The position numbers and the translations under genes are program-made. Positions 11,691 through 21,984 of a stretch of 64,000 bases of DNA are shown one piece after another. Positions within the stretch are counted from its first letter, which is position 1. The number at the start of each line of letters is the position of its first letter. The notes below the pieces were generated by a model, which was not told the origin of the DNA, ran no database searches, and saw only the letters and a list, made by a program, of their open reading frames with translations. This stretch comes from Sepiola atlantica (lineage: Eukaryota; Mollusca; Cephalopoda; Sepiida; Sepiolidae). The DNA lies in NCBI GenBank assembly GCA_963556195.1, contig OY744523.1, positions 78,984,945 through 79,048,944 on the forward strand, in the 5' to 3' direction.

Positions 11691-12203
11691 TTAAATGAGA
11701 AGAAGAAAAAAAAAAGACGAACGAAAAAGAAAAAGAAAAAAGCCAAACAATAAAGAAAAAGAAGGGGAAGAAGAAAAAGTATAAAAAGCAGGAAAAAGAA
11801 GAAAAAGAAGATGATAAAAAAGTATAAAAAGAAGAAGAAAAAAAAGAAAAAAAAGAAAAAAAAGAAAGACAGAGAAGCTAAAGAAAAAAAAGATGGTCAA
11901 AAAAGAAAAAGAAGAAAAGTTATAAAAAGAAGAAAAAGAAAGAAAGAAAAAGAAGAAAAAGAAAAAGTATAAAAAGAAGAAGAAAAAAAGACGAACGGAA
12001 AAGAAAAAGAAGAAGAAAAAGAAGAAGAAAGACGAACAAAAAAGAAAAAGAAGAAAAAGAAGAAAAAACAGATGGACGAAAAAGAAAAAGACGAACAAAA
12101 AAGACGAACAAAAAAGAAAAAGAAGAAAAAGAAGAAAAAAGGCAAACAAAAAAGAAAAAGAAAAAAAAAACGAACGAAAAAGAAAAAGAAGGAGAAGAAA
12201 AAC
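11690..12203 (+). repeat. homopurine (GAAAAA/AAGAAG)n tract
   Basis: About 510 bp consist almost entirely of A and G on the plus strand, with only isolated C and T. Minus-strand frames read poly-Phe/Ser/Leu and are artefacts. It abuts the first recognisable codons of the Tx1-like LINE. Similar short purine-rich tails end the U2-headed elements at 15775 and 18440. Confidence 0.9.
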
Positions 12204-12580
12204 TTGGCAAATCTACACAACAGCGGGATGAGATTCCAAAGCAATGCTGCTCGCGTGCTGTGGGATCTCATGGCCTGCAACATAGATGTGGCTGCGCTAC
12301 AGGAAACCCACTATGACTCGATTGACAACTGTCCGGTGCTGTTTGGATATTACAATGTCTTCTCAGCATTCGGCAGCCATGATGTGGAAGGTAGGCTGGT
12401 CGTGGCTGATGTCGCGGTTTATAAGCCCAGCACTCCTGTGGAGACAGTTTCCTTTTTTCAGCAGTTGGAGGTGCTCCTTGCGGGTTCGGAGTGGCTAGTT
12501 GTAATGAGTGATTGAAATGTTATCCTTGATCCCAAGATAGATAGAGTGGGCGGGACTAGAGGGATGGATAGGTGCAGGCG
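12204..12580 (+). pseudogene. Tx1/L1-like LINE endonuclease domain, broken
   Basis: The frame that emerges from the purine tract reads NLHNSGMRFQSNAARVLWDL, then MACNIDVAALQETHYDSI (12292 onward is ALQETH), the classic N-terminal APE motif of LINE ORF2 with catalytic Glu. Further on, VVMSD followed after a stop by NVILDPKIDRVGG (12506-12552) corresponds to GDFNVILDPEIDR, the metal-binding Asp-Asn region. The part in between is shortened compared with intact elements. The C-terminal SDH motif is not seen. The family function is target nicking. Confidence 0.85.
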
Positions 12581-13059
12581 CAGCCTGCCTGATGGACTCG
12601 TGCGATCTAGTTGATAGGGTCTGTCTTGAGCACTCGGGGCGGGAGATGTAGACTTGGCACTCTAGTGGACCTTCTAGCGCAAGCACTTACTTGGACAGGT
12701 CGGTGATTGAGAAGGACCCGAAACGTGCAGTTAACGAACGGTATAAGGGGTCAGGTAGTTAGAGCTAGGTTGGATAAAGTGTCTAACGAATCCGTAAATG
12801 TTGACGCTAATGAGCTGTGGTTCGTCGCAGATCAGATCATTAAGTTCAAGAAGTGAAAAACCTGGAAGGACAGTCCCTTGTGTCGACGTGGGAGATCTGT
12901 GAGGGGTTTTGGAGGCATTTTGTGAGTCTCTACACCCAACTGACCAGACTCTGCTTCCAGGAGTTTTGTAGCTATTTGACCGACTTGCCCCACCTGGAGG
13001 AGGCACAAGCGGCTGGCTGTGATGGTCGGGTTACAGAACGTTTGGTCAGGGATGCGTAG

Positions 13060-13995
13060 AAGCAGAACGGCTTGAACAAATCGCCTGGATTCGATGAGTT
13101 TCCCTACGAACTGTTTTTGAAGCTGTCGTACATGTTCGGCCCTCTTTTGATGGATGTATTCAACCACTGAGCAGGGATCCATTCCTGCCCAAGTCACCAG
13201 GGGAGTGATCACATTACTGAAGAAAAAGGACGGTAATGGAGGGTGTTTGATGATTTTAGGCCCATAACGCTGCTAAACACAGAGTTAAAGATTTTGGCAA
13301 GAGTTCTTACAAACTGTTTCAGGTTGTTATTAGTGACTTGGTTAAACCCGATCAGAAATATGCTGTGAAGGAGAGATCGATTCAGAACAATTTGCATCTG
13401 AGTTGCACAATCATAGAGGGATTAGAAGATGACACTGAAGCTAGATCAGTCCAAAGCCTTAAACAGGGTCGACCATCGTTTCCTGGGCTTTGTTCTAGAG
13501 GCCGCCGGATTTAATCCGGACAACCGCAAATGGATTTTCATTCTGTATCATTAGCCGGCAGCAGTGGTGCAGGTAAACGGAATGCAGTCAGGATCATTTG
13601 CCATCTCTCGGTAAGTACGTCGCCCCTACTTTATGTTCTTGCATTCGAGCCCTTCCTGCGCAAGCTAAGGGATAGGACGGCGAAACCAGCCCTATGTGGT
13701 ATCGCTCTACCCAGTGGTGTGCAAGCCTGGGTCTCTGCATATGCTGATGATGTTACGATGGGCGTGTCGAGCTGTCAAGACATTATTGCAGTGACTAAGG
13801 CACTCAAACGATATAAAGAGGTCACAGGGGCCGTAGTAAACATCAGCAAATCCAATGGTCTGAAGTTGGCAGCCTGGAGCGGCGTGGCTGTGCTGCCAGG
13901 CCTTTTCAACTGTGGTTCGAACCAGGCCCCCATCTTGAAAAGAACTGGTTGGAAGTGGAGTCAAAGGTCCAAGGTCCAAGCATCAGTAAGGATTT
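13060..13995 (+). pseudogene. Tx1/L1-like reverse transcriptase, broken
   Basis: Conserved blocks appear in order: LNKSPGFDEFPYELF (about 13071, the GKSPGxDGLP finger motif); LLKKKDGNG and GPITLLNTELKILARVL (13217-13305, the RPISLLN block); DQSKAL...VDH (palm Asp region, about 13445); and a 157-codon frame 13530-14003 with APPLLYVLAFEPFLRKLR in a shifted frame, then VSAYADDVTMGVSS (YADD at 13740-13751) and a GAVVNISKSNGL segment. The YADD box is intact but frameshifts flank it. PLLYVLAFEPFLR and the NISKS motif are typical of Tx1-like L1 relatives. Confidence 0.9.
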
Positions 13996-14035
13996 GGCTT
14001 TGAAGAGGAAATTATCTTAAAGGTAGAGCGGAGGC

Positions 14036-14905
14036 GTGCACCACATAGTCTTTCCTCTCATCCTTTGCCAATTGGCTGTGCTACCCCTGTCTGCGGTCCG
14101 CTTAACGGCGATCACGCATCAGTTCTTCACACTTTTGTGGCAGGGCAAACAGCCACTAGTCTGCAAACAGGTCTGCACTCAACGTCTCAATGGAGGTGGG
14201 GGATTGCCTGACTTGGCAAATGATCGACATGACAAGAGACAGGCATTCCTGAGCCGCACTTTGTTAGAGAAGTCTGGTCGAAGGATGATGAAAACCAAGT
14301 GGGCAACCTACTGCCGGGGTCCAGCAACTTCGCATGGTCTAGAAAGACACTTAATCGGGAGTTAGTGGTGGGGACCGATTCGAATCCACTCGTGGAACGG
14401 TTGGGATGGTCGACAAGGAAGTTGGGCGCCAGACCGCAGTCATCTCAATAACGCTGAGTTTTCTTTGACCTGGCAATTGGTCTGGAACGTGCTGCCCATC
14501 GAGTACAGACCCATCAAAACAAACTGTGGAGAAAACCCTTTTTGTCTGCGTTACATAAACGCAGACGTCGAAGAAGAAACGACCGAACATGCCTTCTTCA
14601 AATTGCGCGAGTTTTTGTGGACGAGGTAACAGCTTGCATCACTCCCGAGCAGTTAATACCTTTGGATGTAGTATCTGTAGTGTCCAATGTGATGCCTCCA
14701 TGGTGCAGAGAGAAACGAATGGTGTTTCTCATGACTCTCGCCATAGCTAGACTTGTAGTGTGGACTTCACGCATAAACATAATGAAAGGGGGTGAATCGC
14801 CTTCTGATTACGATCTGATTTTACACTTTAAATATCAGCTCAAGGTCAAAATCAGATGTAATAGGAGGAGATTGCACTCAACATTATTTAAAAGAAGGTG
14901 AATAC
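14036..14905 (+). pseudogene. Tx1/L1-like LINE C-terminal region, broken
   Basis: The frame 14036-14365 reads HHIVFPLILCQLAVLPLS...ITHQFFTLLWQGKQPLVC...LNGGGGLPDLANDR, matching the post-RT region (FWGGKRPRVA, GGLGLPDL). Later frames give WQLVWNVLPIEYRPIKT and EEETTEHAFF (14582-14599), the remnant of the C-terminal Cys/His segment, with the following Cys replaced. This part supports RNA binding in intact elements. Decay is moderate. Confidence 0.8.
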
Positions 14906-15590
14906 ACACCACTAGTTTGTGTGAGTTTGGACGTCCAAAGTTTGAGAACATGCTCCCTGCCTAGGCATGGTGCATGCTGACCTAAGGTCTTATCGACCCC
15001 ACCCCAGATAGAAAAGCCTTTTAGCTAGTGGTATGAATGAGTTCTGCCCACCTCTTTATTTTTCAGTGCCAGGGATCCTCCAGGATGCCCACTCTCGATT
15101 GTACCTTTTTTTTTTGTCCTTACCCAAACCCAAAACATGATACCTATCTTGGAAGACACCACCCTTGCCTACCACCCCAATGCCCCTTTTTACCCCCCTC
15201 CCCTCCTTTTAATCCCCTCTCCAACTTAGGAACTGACTCGCTTGTTTTCGGCTCTTGAAACAAACCGGAAAACAGTGAGCAGCTCACACTTTGATAGATT
15301 TGGGAACGCCTTACGAACCAACAAATCATTTTTTGTATAATTTTCGGGTACAGATTTTGTACATACACTTTTTTGTAAAAAAAAACGTCTTAACAAATTG
15401 GGGATAATGTTAGGTAGCCGGCTCAAAGAGTGTACGAGGTATTTGGGTGACTGGAACTAGTTTAGAGAATAGACGAAGAGAATGGCACACGACCCCCACC
15501 CCACCAAACCTAACTTTGGCCTTGTACCACATCTTTTGTAATTTTTAATTTTTTTTTTTAAAGAAATATATCAATTGTAAAGATAAATAA
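14906..15590. other. unique sequence, no gene
   Basis: C-rich patches (15150-15230) and short T/A runs are present. Frames of 66-74 codons have no domain. It may include the 3' untranslated part of the preceding LINE. Confidence 0.5.
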
Positions 15591-15850
15591 GCTCAGCGTT
15601 TTGGCCTGTGATGAAAGTGTAGTATCTGTTCCAAAAAACAGAATTTCATTGACAACTTTCTCACACCCTAAATCTCCCTCCAAGTCTTTATGTTATTCGC
15701 CTGAGGCACTCTTACCGGCAAATGCCGATACTTTCACAGGTTTTACCTTATTCATATGATGCTCTCCTACCAGTGGAAAAGAAGAACAACAAAAAAGAAA
15801 AAGAACAACAACAACAAAAGAAAGAAGAACAAAAAAAAGAACAAAAAAGA
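15591..15850 (+). repeat. U2-snRNA-headed repeat, copy A
   Basis: 15591-15632 aligns with the first ~45 nt of U2 snRNA: GCTCAGCGTTTTGGCC for CTCGGCCTTTTGGC, then AAGTGTAGTATCTGTTCC for AAGTGTAGTATCTGTTCT. It is followed by CAGAATTTCATTGACAACTT, about 1.5 units of the 57-bp repeat (TTACCGGCAAATGCCGATAC, TTTTACCTTATTCAT) and a purine-rich AAGAAGAACAAC tail to 15850. Copy B at 18088 has the same order of parts. It is not an intact U2 gene, because nothing downstream of the first ~45 nt matches. Confidence 0.75.
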
Positions 15851-16489
15851 TTGTGGTTAGTTTATTGCTAATCGCCTGAGATGCCCCTACAGCAAACGCT
15901 GATGGGGCTGCAATCCTAGGAGGTGCATCCTCCTAGGCCTGTATCCTCACCTTTCGAGAGGTGGTTAGTTTATTAAAAGTATGCCAAGTACTTTTTTCTT
16001 GCCCTCACCCTGCCATCTGCATGTGACATCATTTCCGGATTAGTTGTAGGAATGACACGGGTATCAAGGTAAAGCCTGGGAGAGTGAACCTTCTTCTTCC
16101 TAGAACTCGTCTCATACCAACAGAATCAAGCACGGTACCGGTATTTCCCCAGAATTAGTGTCTATTATTTTTTAATAATGTCATTTCCGGTTGAATTATA
16201 GAGAATGACTTGCAGTTTTTTACAAATTACTACATAATATCATTGGGATTTTTTCCAAATTAATACATAAAAACATTGGAAACTGGAGGAAAAAGCTAAC
16301 CCTCATTAGAGAAACTGGCCCAGTTGACCCTCAAAAAATAAATATTTTTTTCTAATTCAGAGATATCATTCACCCGAAGCCACGCTGTTGATGAAAATAT
16401 AAACTTTATGAGATTTGTTGAGTATCTTGGAAACCTTTTGCAGGCATACAAACACACACACATATACACACACACGCATACAGACAACA
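15851..16489. other. mixed repeat remnants with (CA)n
   Basis: A degenerate GCCTGAGATGCCCC unit lies at 15873. AGGTGGTTAG is repeated. A CA-rich tract is at 16441-16476. No gene was seen. Confidence 0.5.
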
Positions 16490-18060
16490 GGGCTACCCGG
16501 CGTTGCCTGGGGAGATAAAAAAAAGTAGAAGAAATTAAATAGTGTGCGTATCACCTATATATAAAAACTTCAATCTCTCTTCCTCTCTCTAGCCGTCTCT
16601 CTATCATTCTCTCTTTCCCTCGTCCTCATTATTTCCCTCCCTCCCACAACCCTCTCTTTCCTCTCTGCTCATATGATTCCTCTCTCGTATGAATTAGCTA
16701 AATAATAATAATAATTTAATTCATTTCTCAGAGCTATCTGTTTTAAATATAATACATTTATTGCTTCTGGATAACGCTGAGTTGAACAGAAGCTTTTGAC
16801 TTACACAAATATATTGCTGTAATGGTAGTAAGGAGGCATTCAAAGCACTGTCAAAAGTACAGTTGAAATCAAAGTACGAAGAGAAGTGATGCTAATAATG
16901 ACAATTTTCTTGCTCCAGGATAAGGCCGAATATAACTAAAGTGTGTACCCCCTCACTTACTAAATACACTATTGTAATGGTAGTAAAGAGGCCTTCAACG
17001 CACTGTAAGTTAAAATCAAAGTATAAAGAGAATTAATGTTGATAATAATATTTTTTGATCCCGGACAACACACCTACTCTATCTATTGTATTGAGCACGT
17101 TTGCAATAAGATATACCACTTAACAGTAATAATACTATATAATTATTTTCATGACCTCCCAGACCACACCAATACTTATAACATCATAAAAAAAAAATCT
17201 GACTCATTTGCTGTTTTAAATTATGAGTCAGCGATTTCTTTATATGGCAGACAGTGGTGGGCATTGACGGACAGTGGCGGATAGTGTTGGGCAGCGTCTA
17301 CTAAAATGTAAAATTGAAAAAATGCTGACTCAATTCCTATTTTTAATTATGAATTGGCGATTTCTTTACATGGTGAACAGTGGGGGGCATTGTCGGGTAG
17401 TGGTGGGCAGCATCTACTAAAATTAAAAATTTAATAACATTTTTAATTTTTTCACCCCAATCTCACTCTGATGGCATTTCCGGTTGCATTTAAGCACACC
17501 TTCTCTATCTAGGATATTGAGCACTTATTGATTACTATATATCACTTCCCATATGAAATACTGTAATGTTAATATTATAACTCCCGGACAACGCCGAATA
17601 GATTTTCTTGTATTAAATAGTATGATTAAAAACAATGATGTTATTTTTATGGGCAACACGACCTTTAAACATACCTGCTCTATCTAGGATATTGAGCACT
17701 TTGGATTGACTAAGTTATACTACTTATCAATGACTCCCGGGAAACGCTGAGTAGATTTTGTTGTATAAAATAGCATAAAAAAAAATAGTGATGTTGTTTT
17801 TCCCGGGCAACCGGGCCTTTAAACATGCTCTATCCAGGATATTGAGCGCTCTGCCAAACAACAGTATAAAAAAAGAGAGTTCTTTATCTGAGGAATCACT
17901 GCGTTTAAACACACTTGTGATGGATCACTTTTTACAGCATTTTTGGGTTTCTACCTGCTCTATCCAGGATATTGAGCACCTCGTTTAAACACATCTGCTC
18001 TATAAAGGATAATCGGCACTACTAAAAATAAGTTATACAGACATCATATTAGAAATTGTC
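16490..18060 (+). repeat. CCCGGCGTTGCC-marked repeat family, copy B
   Basis: It begins GGGCTACCCGGCGTTGCCTG, then the same A-rich and CT-rich segments as copy A, followed by GTAATGGTAGTAAGGAGGC modules at 16820 and 16975. From 17060 on, a second motif recurs six times at about 70-200 bp spacing: CTCTATCTAGGATATTGAGC, at 17075, 17495, 17673, 17828, 17956 and 17998. CCCGGACAACGCCGA-like boxes (17582, 17737, 17800) are the reverse-complement sense of the head motif. Copy B runs directly into a U2-headed element. Confidence 0.7.
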
Positions 18061-18087
18061 CAGCAAATATTGCAAAAAAAACAATTT

Positions 18088-18475
18088 TTCTCGGCTTTTT
18101 GGCCTGAGATCAAAATGTTGTATCTGTTCTGATTTTTGGTTACAGAGTATACTCTGTAATCAAAAATCAGAATTTCATTGACAACTTCCACACCATTTGA
18201 GATCCCTCCCAGGCTTTACCTTGGGGGCAAATGCTGACACTCTCCCAGGTGTTTAGCCTGAGGCGCCCTTACTGGCGAATGCAGACACTCTCCCAGGCTT
18301 TACTTTATTCACATGAGGAGCCCCTACCTGTGAATGCCGACACTCTTCCAGACTTTACCGTAATCATCTGATGCGCCCTTACCGGTGAATGCCGACACTC
18401 CCAGTCGTTACCTTATTCATCTGATGCTCCCCTACCGGTGAAAAAGAAGAATAGAGAAGAAAAAGAAAATAGACA
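18088..18475 (+). repeat. U2-snRNA-headed repeat, copy B, with 57-bp internal repeats
   Basis: 18088-18130 reads TTCTCGGCTTTTTGGCCTGA then GATCAAAATGTTGTATCTGTTCT in continuation, a close match to U2 snRNA nt ~7-45. A near-perfect 21-bp palindrome (18131-18172) has been inserted after the head. Then follow CAGAATTTCATTGACAACTT, four to five 57-bp units (about 18195-18445; core CTTACCGGTGAATGCCGACA and CCAGGCTTTACCTTATTCA) and a GAAAAAGAAGA tail. Head, body, internal minisatellite and tail match copy A. Confidence 0.8.
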
Positions 18476-18761
18476 GACTCATGTTTGTACAGCACCTGTT
18501 CCTCTCTAAATCGGCACCCATTTAGTACTGGCCAGTATAGGCGTTGCTTAACTTTGATTGCACATTATGTCTGAAAGTATGAGTCAGCAGTCTGCCTACC
18601 TCTAATTGTGACGTCATGTGCACAAGAATGAGTCAGCAAAATTACTACATATTACATTGATTTATTTCCAAATTACTACATAATTATGTTGATTTTACAT
18701 AAATGTTAGACATTATACGACTGGAAAAACGCTGGTCCAGAAGGTGGGGTTTTGTCGGGCA

Positions 18762-18805
18762 TACATACATACATACATACATACATACATACATACATAC
18801 ATACA

Positions 18806-18838
<33 letters not shown>

Positions 18839-18854
18839 CCATACATACATACAC

Positions 18855-18915
<61 letters not shown>

Positions 18916-18925
18916 CATACATACA

Positions 18926-18957
<32 letters not shown>

Positions 18958-18967
18958 CATACATACA

Positions 18968-19030
<63 letters not shown>

Positions 19031-19097
19031 CCATACATACATACATACATCCATCCATACATACATACATAAATACATACATACATACATACATACA

Positions 19098-19129
<32 letters not shown>

Positions 19130-19159
19130 CATACATACATACATATACATACATATACA

Positions 19160-19191
<32 letters not shown>

Positions 19192-19326
19192 CATATACAT
19201 ACATACATACATACATACATATGCATACATACATACATACACATATATACATACACACACACATACATACATACATACATATACATACATACATACATAC
19301 ATATACATACATACATACATACATAC
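18762..19326. repeat. (CATA)n tetranucleotide array
   Basis: About 565 bp of CATA/TACA units with scattered TATA, CACA and TCCA variants. All six overlapping frames (Tyr-Ile-His-Thr or Met-Tyr-Val-Cys repeats of about 200 residues) are artefacts of the 4-bp period. Confidence 0.97.
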
Positions 19327-19946
19327 AACTCTACTTGATATAGGAAATTACTCGCAAATATATGTTCCTTATGGGCTTACTTGAAATTTAATTCAATCAA
19401 ATTGAGAAAATTAAACTAAAAAAAATCACACCCCAAGGATTAAATATTTTATTGATTAAAGTTTATATTTACATTTAATATAACTTATGATAAATTTAAC
19501 TAAATAACTGAAAATAACTGATTTATGTCCTAATAGAGTAGACGGCCATGGTGGCTCAACTCAATCTGGAAATACTTTTGGAAAGGACTAAAAGTAAACT
19601 TTTTCACCAGTTTGACTTTGTTGTTGCCAGTGATTTCTCTTATTCTTTCTAGAATCAGACACATACAGGAGGGACCAAGTGATGGTTGGCAACATGTATA
19701 ATTGAGTGTGGTGCTATGGGATCGATTGGATGCGAACTTGGCACACCCAGATAAATTGAATTTTTTTTTTATCTATGAGCGAAAACGTCACAAGCACAGA
19801 TTAACAATAATACTAGACTTTTGTCCTGATTACCGAATGAATATCTTTTATTTTCTTTACAACAATTCATATTTGTATATCAACACACAAAAAAAAGAAA
19901 TGGACTATTTCCAGCCAGCTTAGAGAAATAGACAGACGGACAGACA

Positions 19947-19948
<2 letters not shown>
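19327..19948. other. unique AT-rich sequence, no gene
   Basis: No domain or repeat is recognised. There is one 73-codon frame without features. Confidence 0.5.

Positions 19949-20022
<74 letters not shown>
19949..20022. repeat. (TA)n microsatellite
   Basis: 74 bp of TA, preceded by a short CAGA/CGGA run. Confidence 0.95.
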
Positions 20023-20024
<2 letters not shown>

Positions 20025-20306
20025 CTCTTTCTTTACCCTTTCTTTTAATTTTACCCTTTTCTTTCTTATACGAAAATAAAACAATTTGATGTTTTGATAT
20101 TACATAGGTAAAATAGACGATTAACAAATAATTTGAAATAAAGTAGATTAGGTAAACGATGTAAATAATATAAGGCATTGTTTACCTAAGATTTAAATTA
20201 AAAATAAAATTATAGTTGATAAAACGTTACAAATATAGAGAAATAGTGATGTAGACAGTGACATAGTTTCGGTTACAAACACATAATCTCTATTATAATA
20301 TATATA

Positions 20307-20686
20307 CAGGGTGGGCCAAAATAAGGGTCCTATTTTTAAACATTCATAACTTTTTTATTTATTGATTTTTTTATTTTTTTTTTTAGAATAAGTAAAGGAC
20401 CCCTTCCGAAGCAAGCATGAGCCGTATTAGCCCTAAGGAACGTACCCTCATTTAGAAAACATTACTTTTGCTTAAAAAACTCAAAACAGTGTAAAAAACA
20501 ATACTTTAGTTTTTGTAAGTTTTAAGAAGTGTTTTTCTGCTAAAATTTGTTTTGTTTATTTCAAAAAATCTCGGAAGGGTCAGTCTACACACACATAAAG
20601 TTTGGTGAGTTTAACTTTTATTTTATGGAAGTTATTCAAATTCAAGTTATTCAAATTTAAAGATAGGACCCTTATTTTGGCCCACC

Positions 20687-20689
<3 letters not shown>
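20307..20689. mobile_element. 383-bp MITE, Tc1/mariner-type, TA target duplication
   Basis: Left TIR starts CAGGGTGGGCCAAAATAAGG (20307). The right end is its reverse complement, ending at 20689. Over the terminal 34 bp I count one mismatch. TA dinucleotides flank both ends (20305-20306 and 20690-20691), as expected for Tc1/mariner insertion. The interior is AT-rich without a transposase frame, so it is non-autonomous. It sits inside a (TA)n array, which extends from its right edge to about 20757. Confidence 0.9.

Positions 20690-20757
<68 letters not shown>
20690..20757. repeat. (TA)n microsatellite
   Basis: Continues directly from the MITE target site. Confidence 0.95.
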
Positions 20758-20758
<1 letters not shown>

Positions 20759-21010
20759 CTTGCCTAAAATATCAGGTCTAAAATATACATTGTATATATT
20801 ACTTGTCTAAATATCAGGTTTTACATTTTTAAGATGTGCCTGAAGTGTAGAAGATACCTATTGCGACTTAGACCCAAAAGAATAGCAGCCTAGACCAATG
20901 CATGTTGTAGAGCTTCCGGAAAATAGCAGAGAATATCCATGAGGCCTGATAAGACAATATGAGTGAGTGGGTGCCTGTGCACACAAATGTAGATATGTGT
21001 TTGTATATTT

Positions 21011-21498
<488 letters not shown>

Positions 21499-21677
21499 AA
21501 AAAAAGCGCCAATCAGCGTATAACATCGCCAGGACTAAACATAACGTCGTAAGAACTTGACGTATTTTCAAATCCCTCAGAGTTAATACCACCAATATGA
21601 GGAGGAAGAAAAAAAAGAAAAAAAACACCATAAGAAAGTATCGCTTGACAAGGTTGTTTTTACAACGAAAATTCGCG

Positions 21678-21746
21678 AAAAAAAAATTAAATAAATGAAT
21701 TTTTCATTTAAAATTGCACGATTGTTTGATTTTCAAAATATTTCAC

Positions 21747-21752
<6 letters not shown>
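21678..21752. repeat. third arm of the foldback, 75 bp
   Basis: This stretch equals the reverse complement of about 21320-21391 (part of the left arm plus most of the loop) without a mismatch that I can find. The left arm can therefore pair with either downstream copy. It ends in a (TA)n tract, 21753-21842. Confidence 0.9.

Positions 21753-21842
<90 letters not shown>
21753..21842. repeat. (TA)n microsatellite
   Basis: About 90 bp of TA. Confidence 0.95.
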
Positions 21843-21844
<2 letters not shown>

Positions 21845-21942
21845 AAAATATAATTGCAATCAATGTGTAATAATAAAGTCACCTGACAGTATAAATGAAC
21901 ATACTAAATTTATATTAAAAGTTTTTCAATAAATTTTTCATC

Positions 21943-21984
21943 ACAAATGTTAAAAGCAAAAAGTGTTTTGCTTTTAACATTTGT
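21943..21984. repeat. perfect 19-bp hairpin, 4-nt loop
   Basis: ACAAATGTTAAAAGCAAAA pairs perfectly with 21966-21984 across AGTG. It is not followed by a U-run and lies in an AT-rich spacer. Confidence 0.85.

Larger units (their letters stand above)
12204..14905 (+). mobile_element. decayed Tx1/L1-like LINE, plus strand
   Basis: An endonuclease start, RT fragments with a YADD box and a C-terminal TTEHAFF segment appear in the order of a Tx1/L1-type ORF2. Numerous frameshifts and stops show it is dead. The element begins directly after the homopurine tract and is 5'-truncated at or within the endonuclease start. The 3' end is placed at the last frame (14901), because I see no clear polyA. Confidence 0.85.

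Noticed and set aside
11691..12283. Phe/Ser/Leu-rich 96-152-codon minus frames that look like membrane proteins
   Set aside because: Translation of a homopurine tract. There is no real hydrophobic-segment pattern and it overlaps repeat DNA.
18088..18130. Genuine U2 snRNA gene
   Set aside because: Only the first ~45 nt match. The branch-site region continues into unrelated repeat, there is no Sm site and no snRNA promoter element was seen.
18248..18445. Possible hammerhead ribozyme in the 57-bp repeats (CTGATG ... GGTGAA)
   Set aside because: The CTGATG-stem-GAA layout is suggestive, but most copies have C where the core needs A after CTGATG, the stem II pairing is weak, and I could not find a consistent cleavage site with stems I and III.
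18684..19343. Six overlapping ~200-codon frames (Tyr-Ile-His-Thr / Met-Tyr-Val-Cys)
   Set aside because: Pure CATA microsatellite in both directions.
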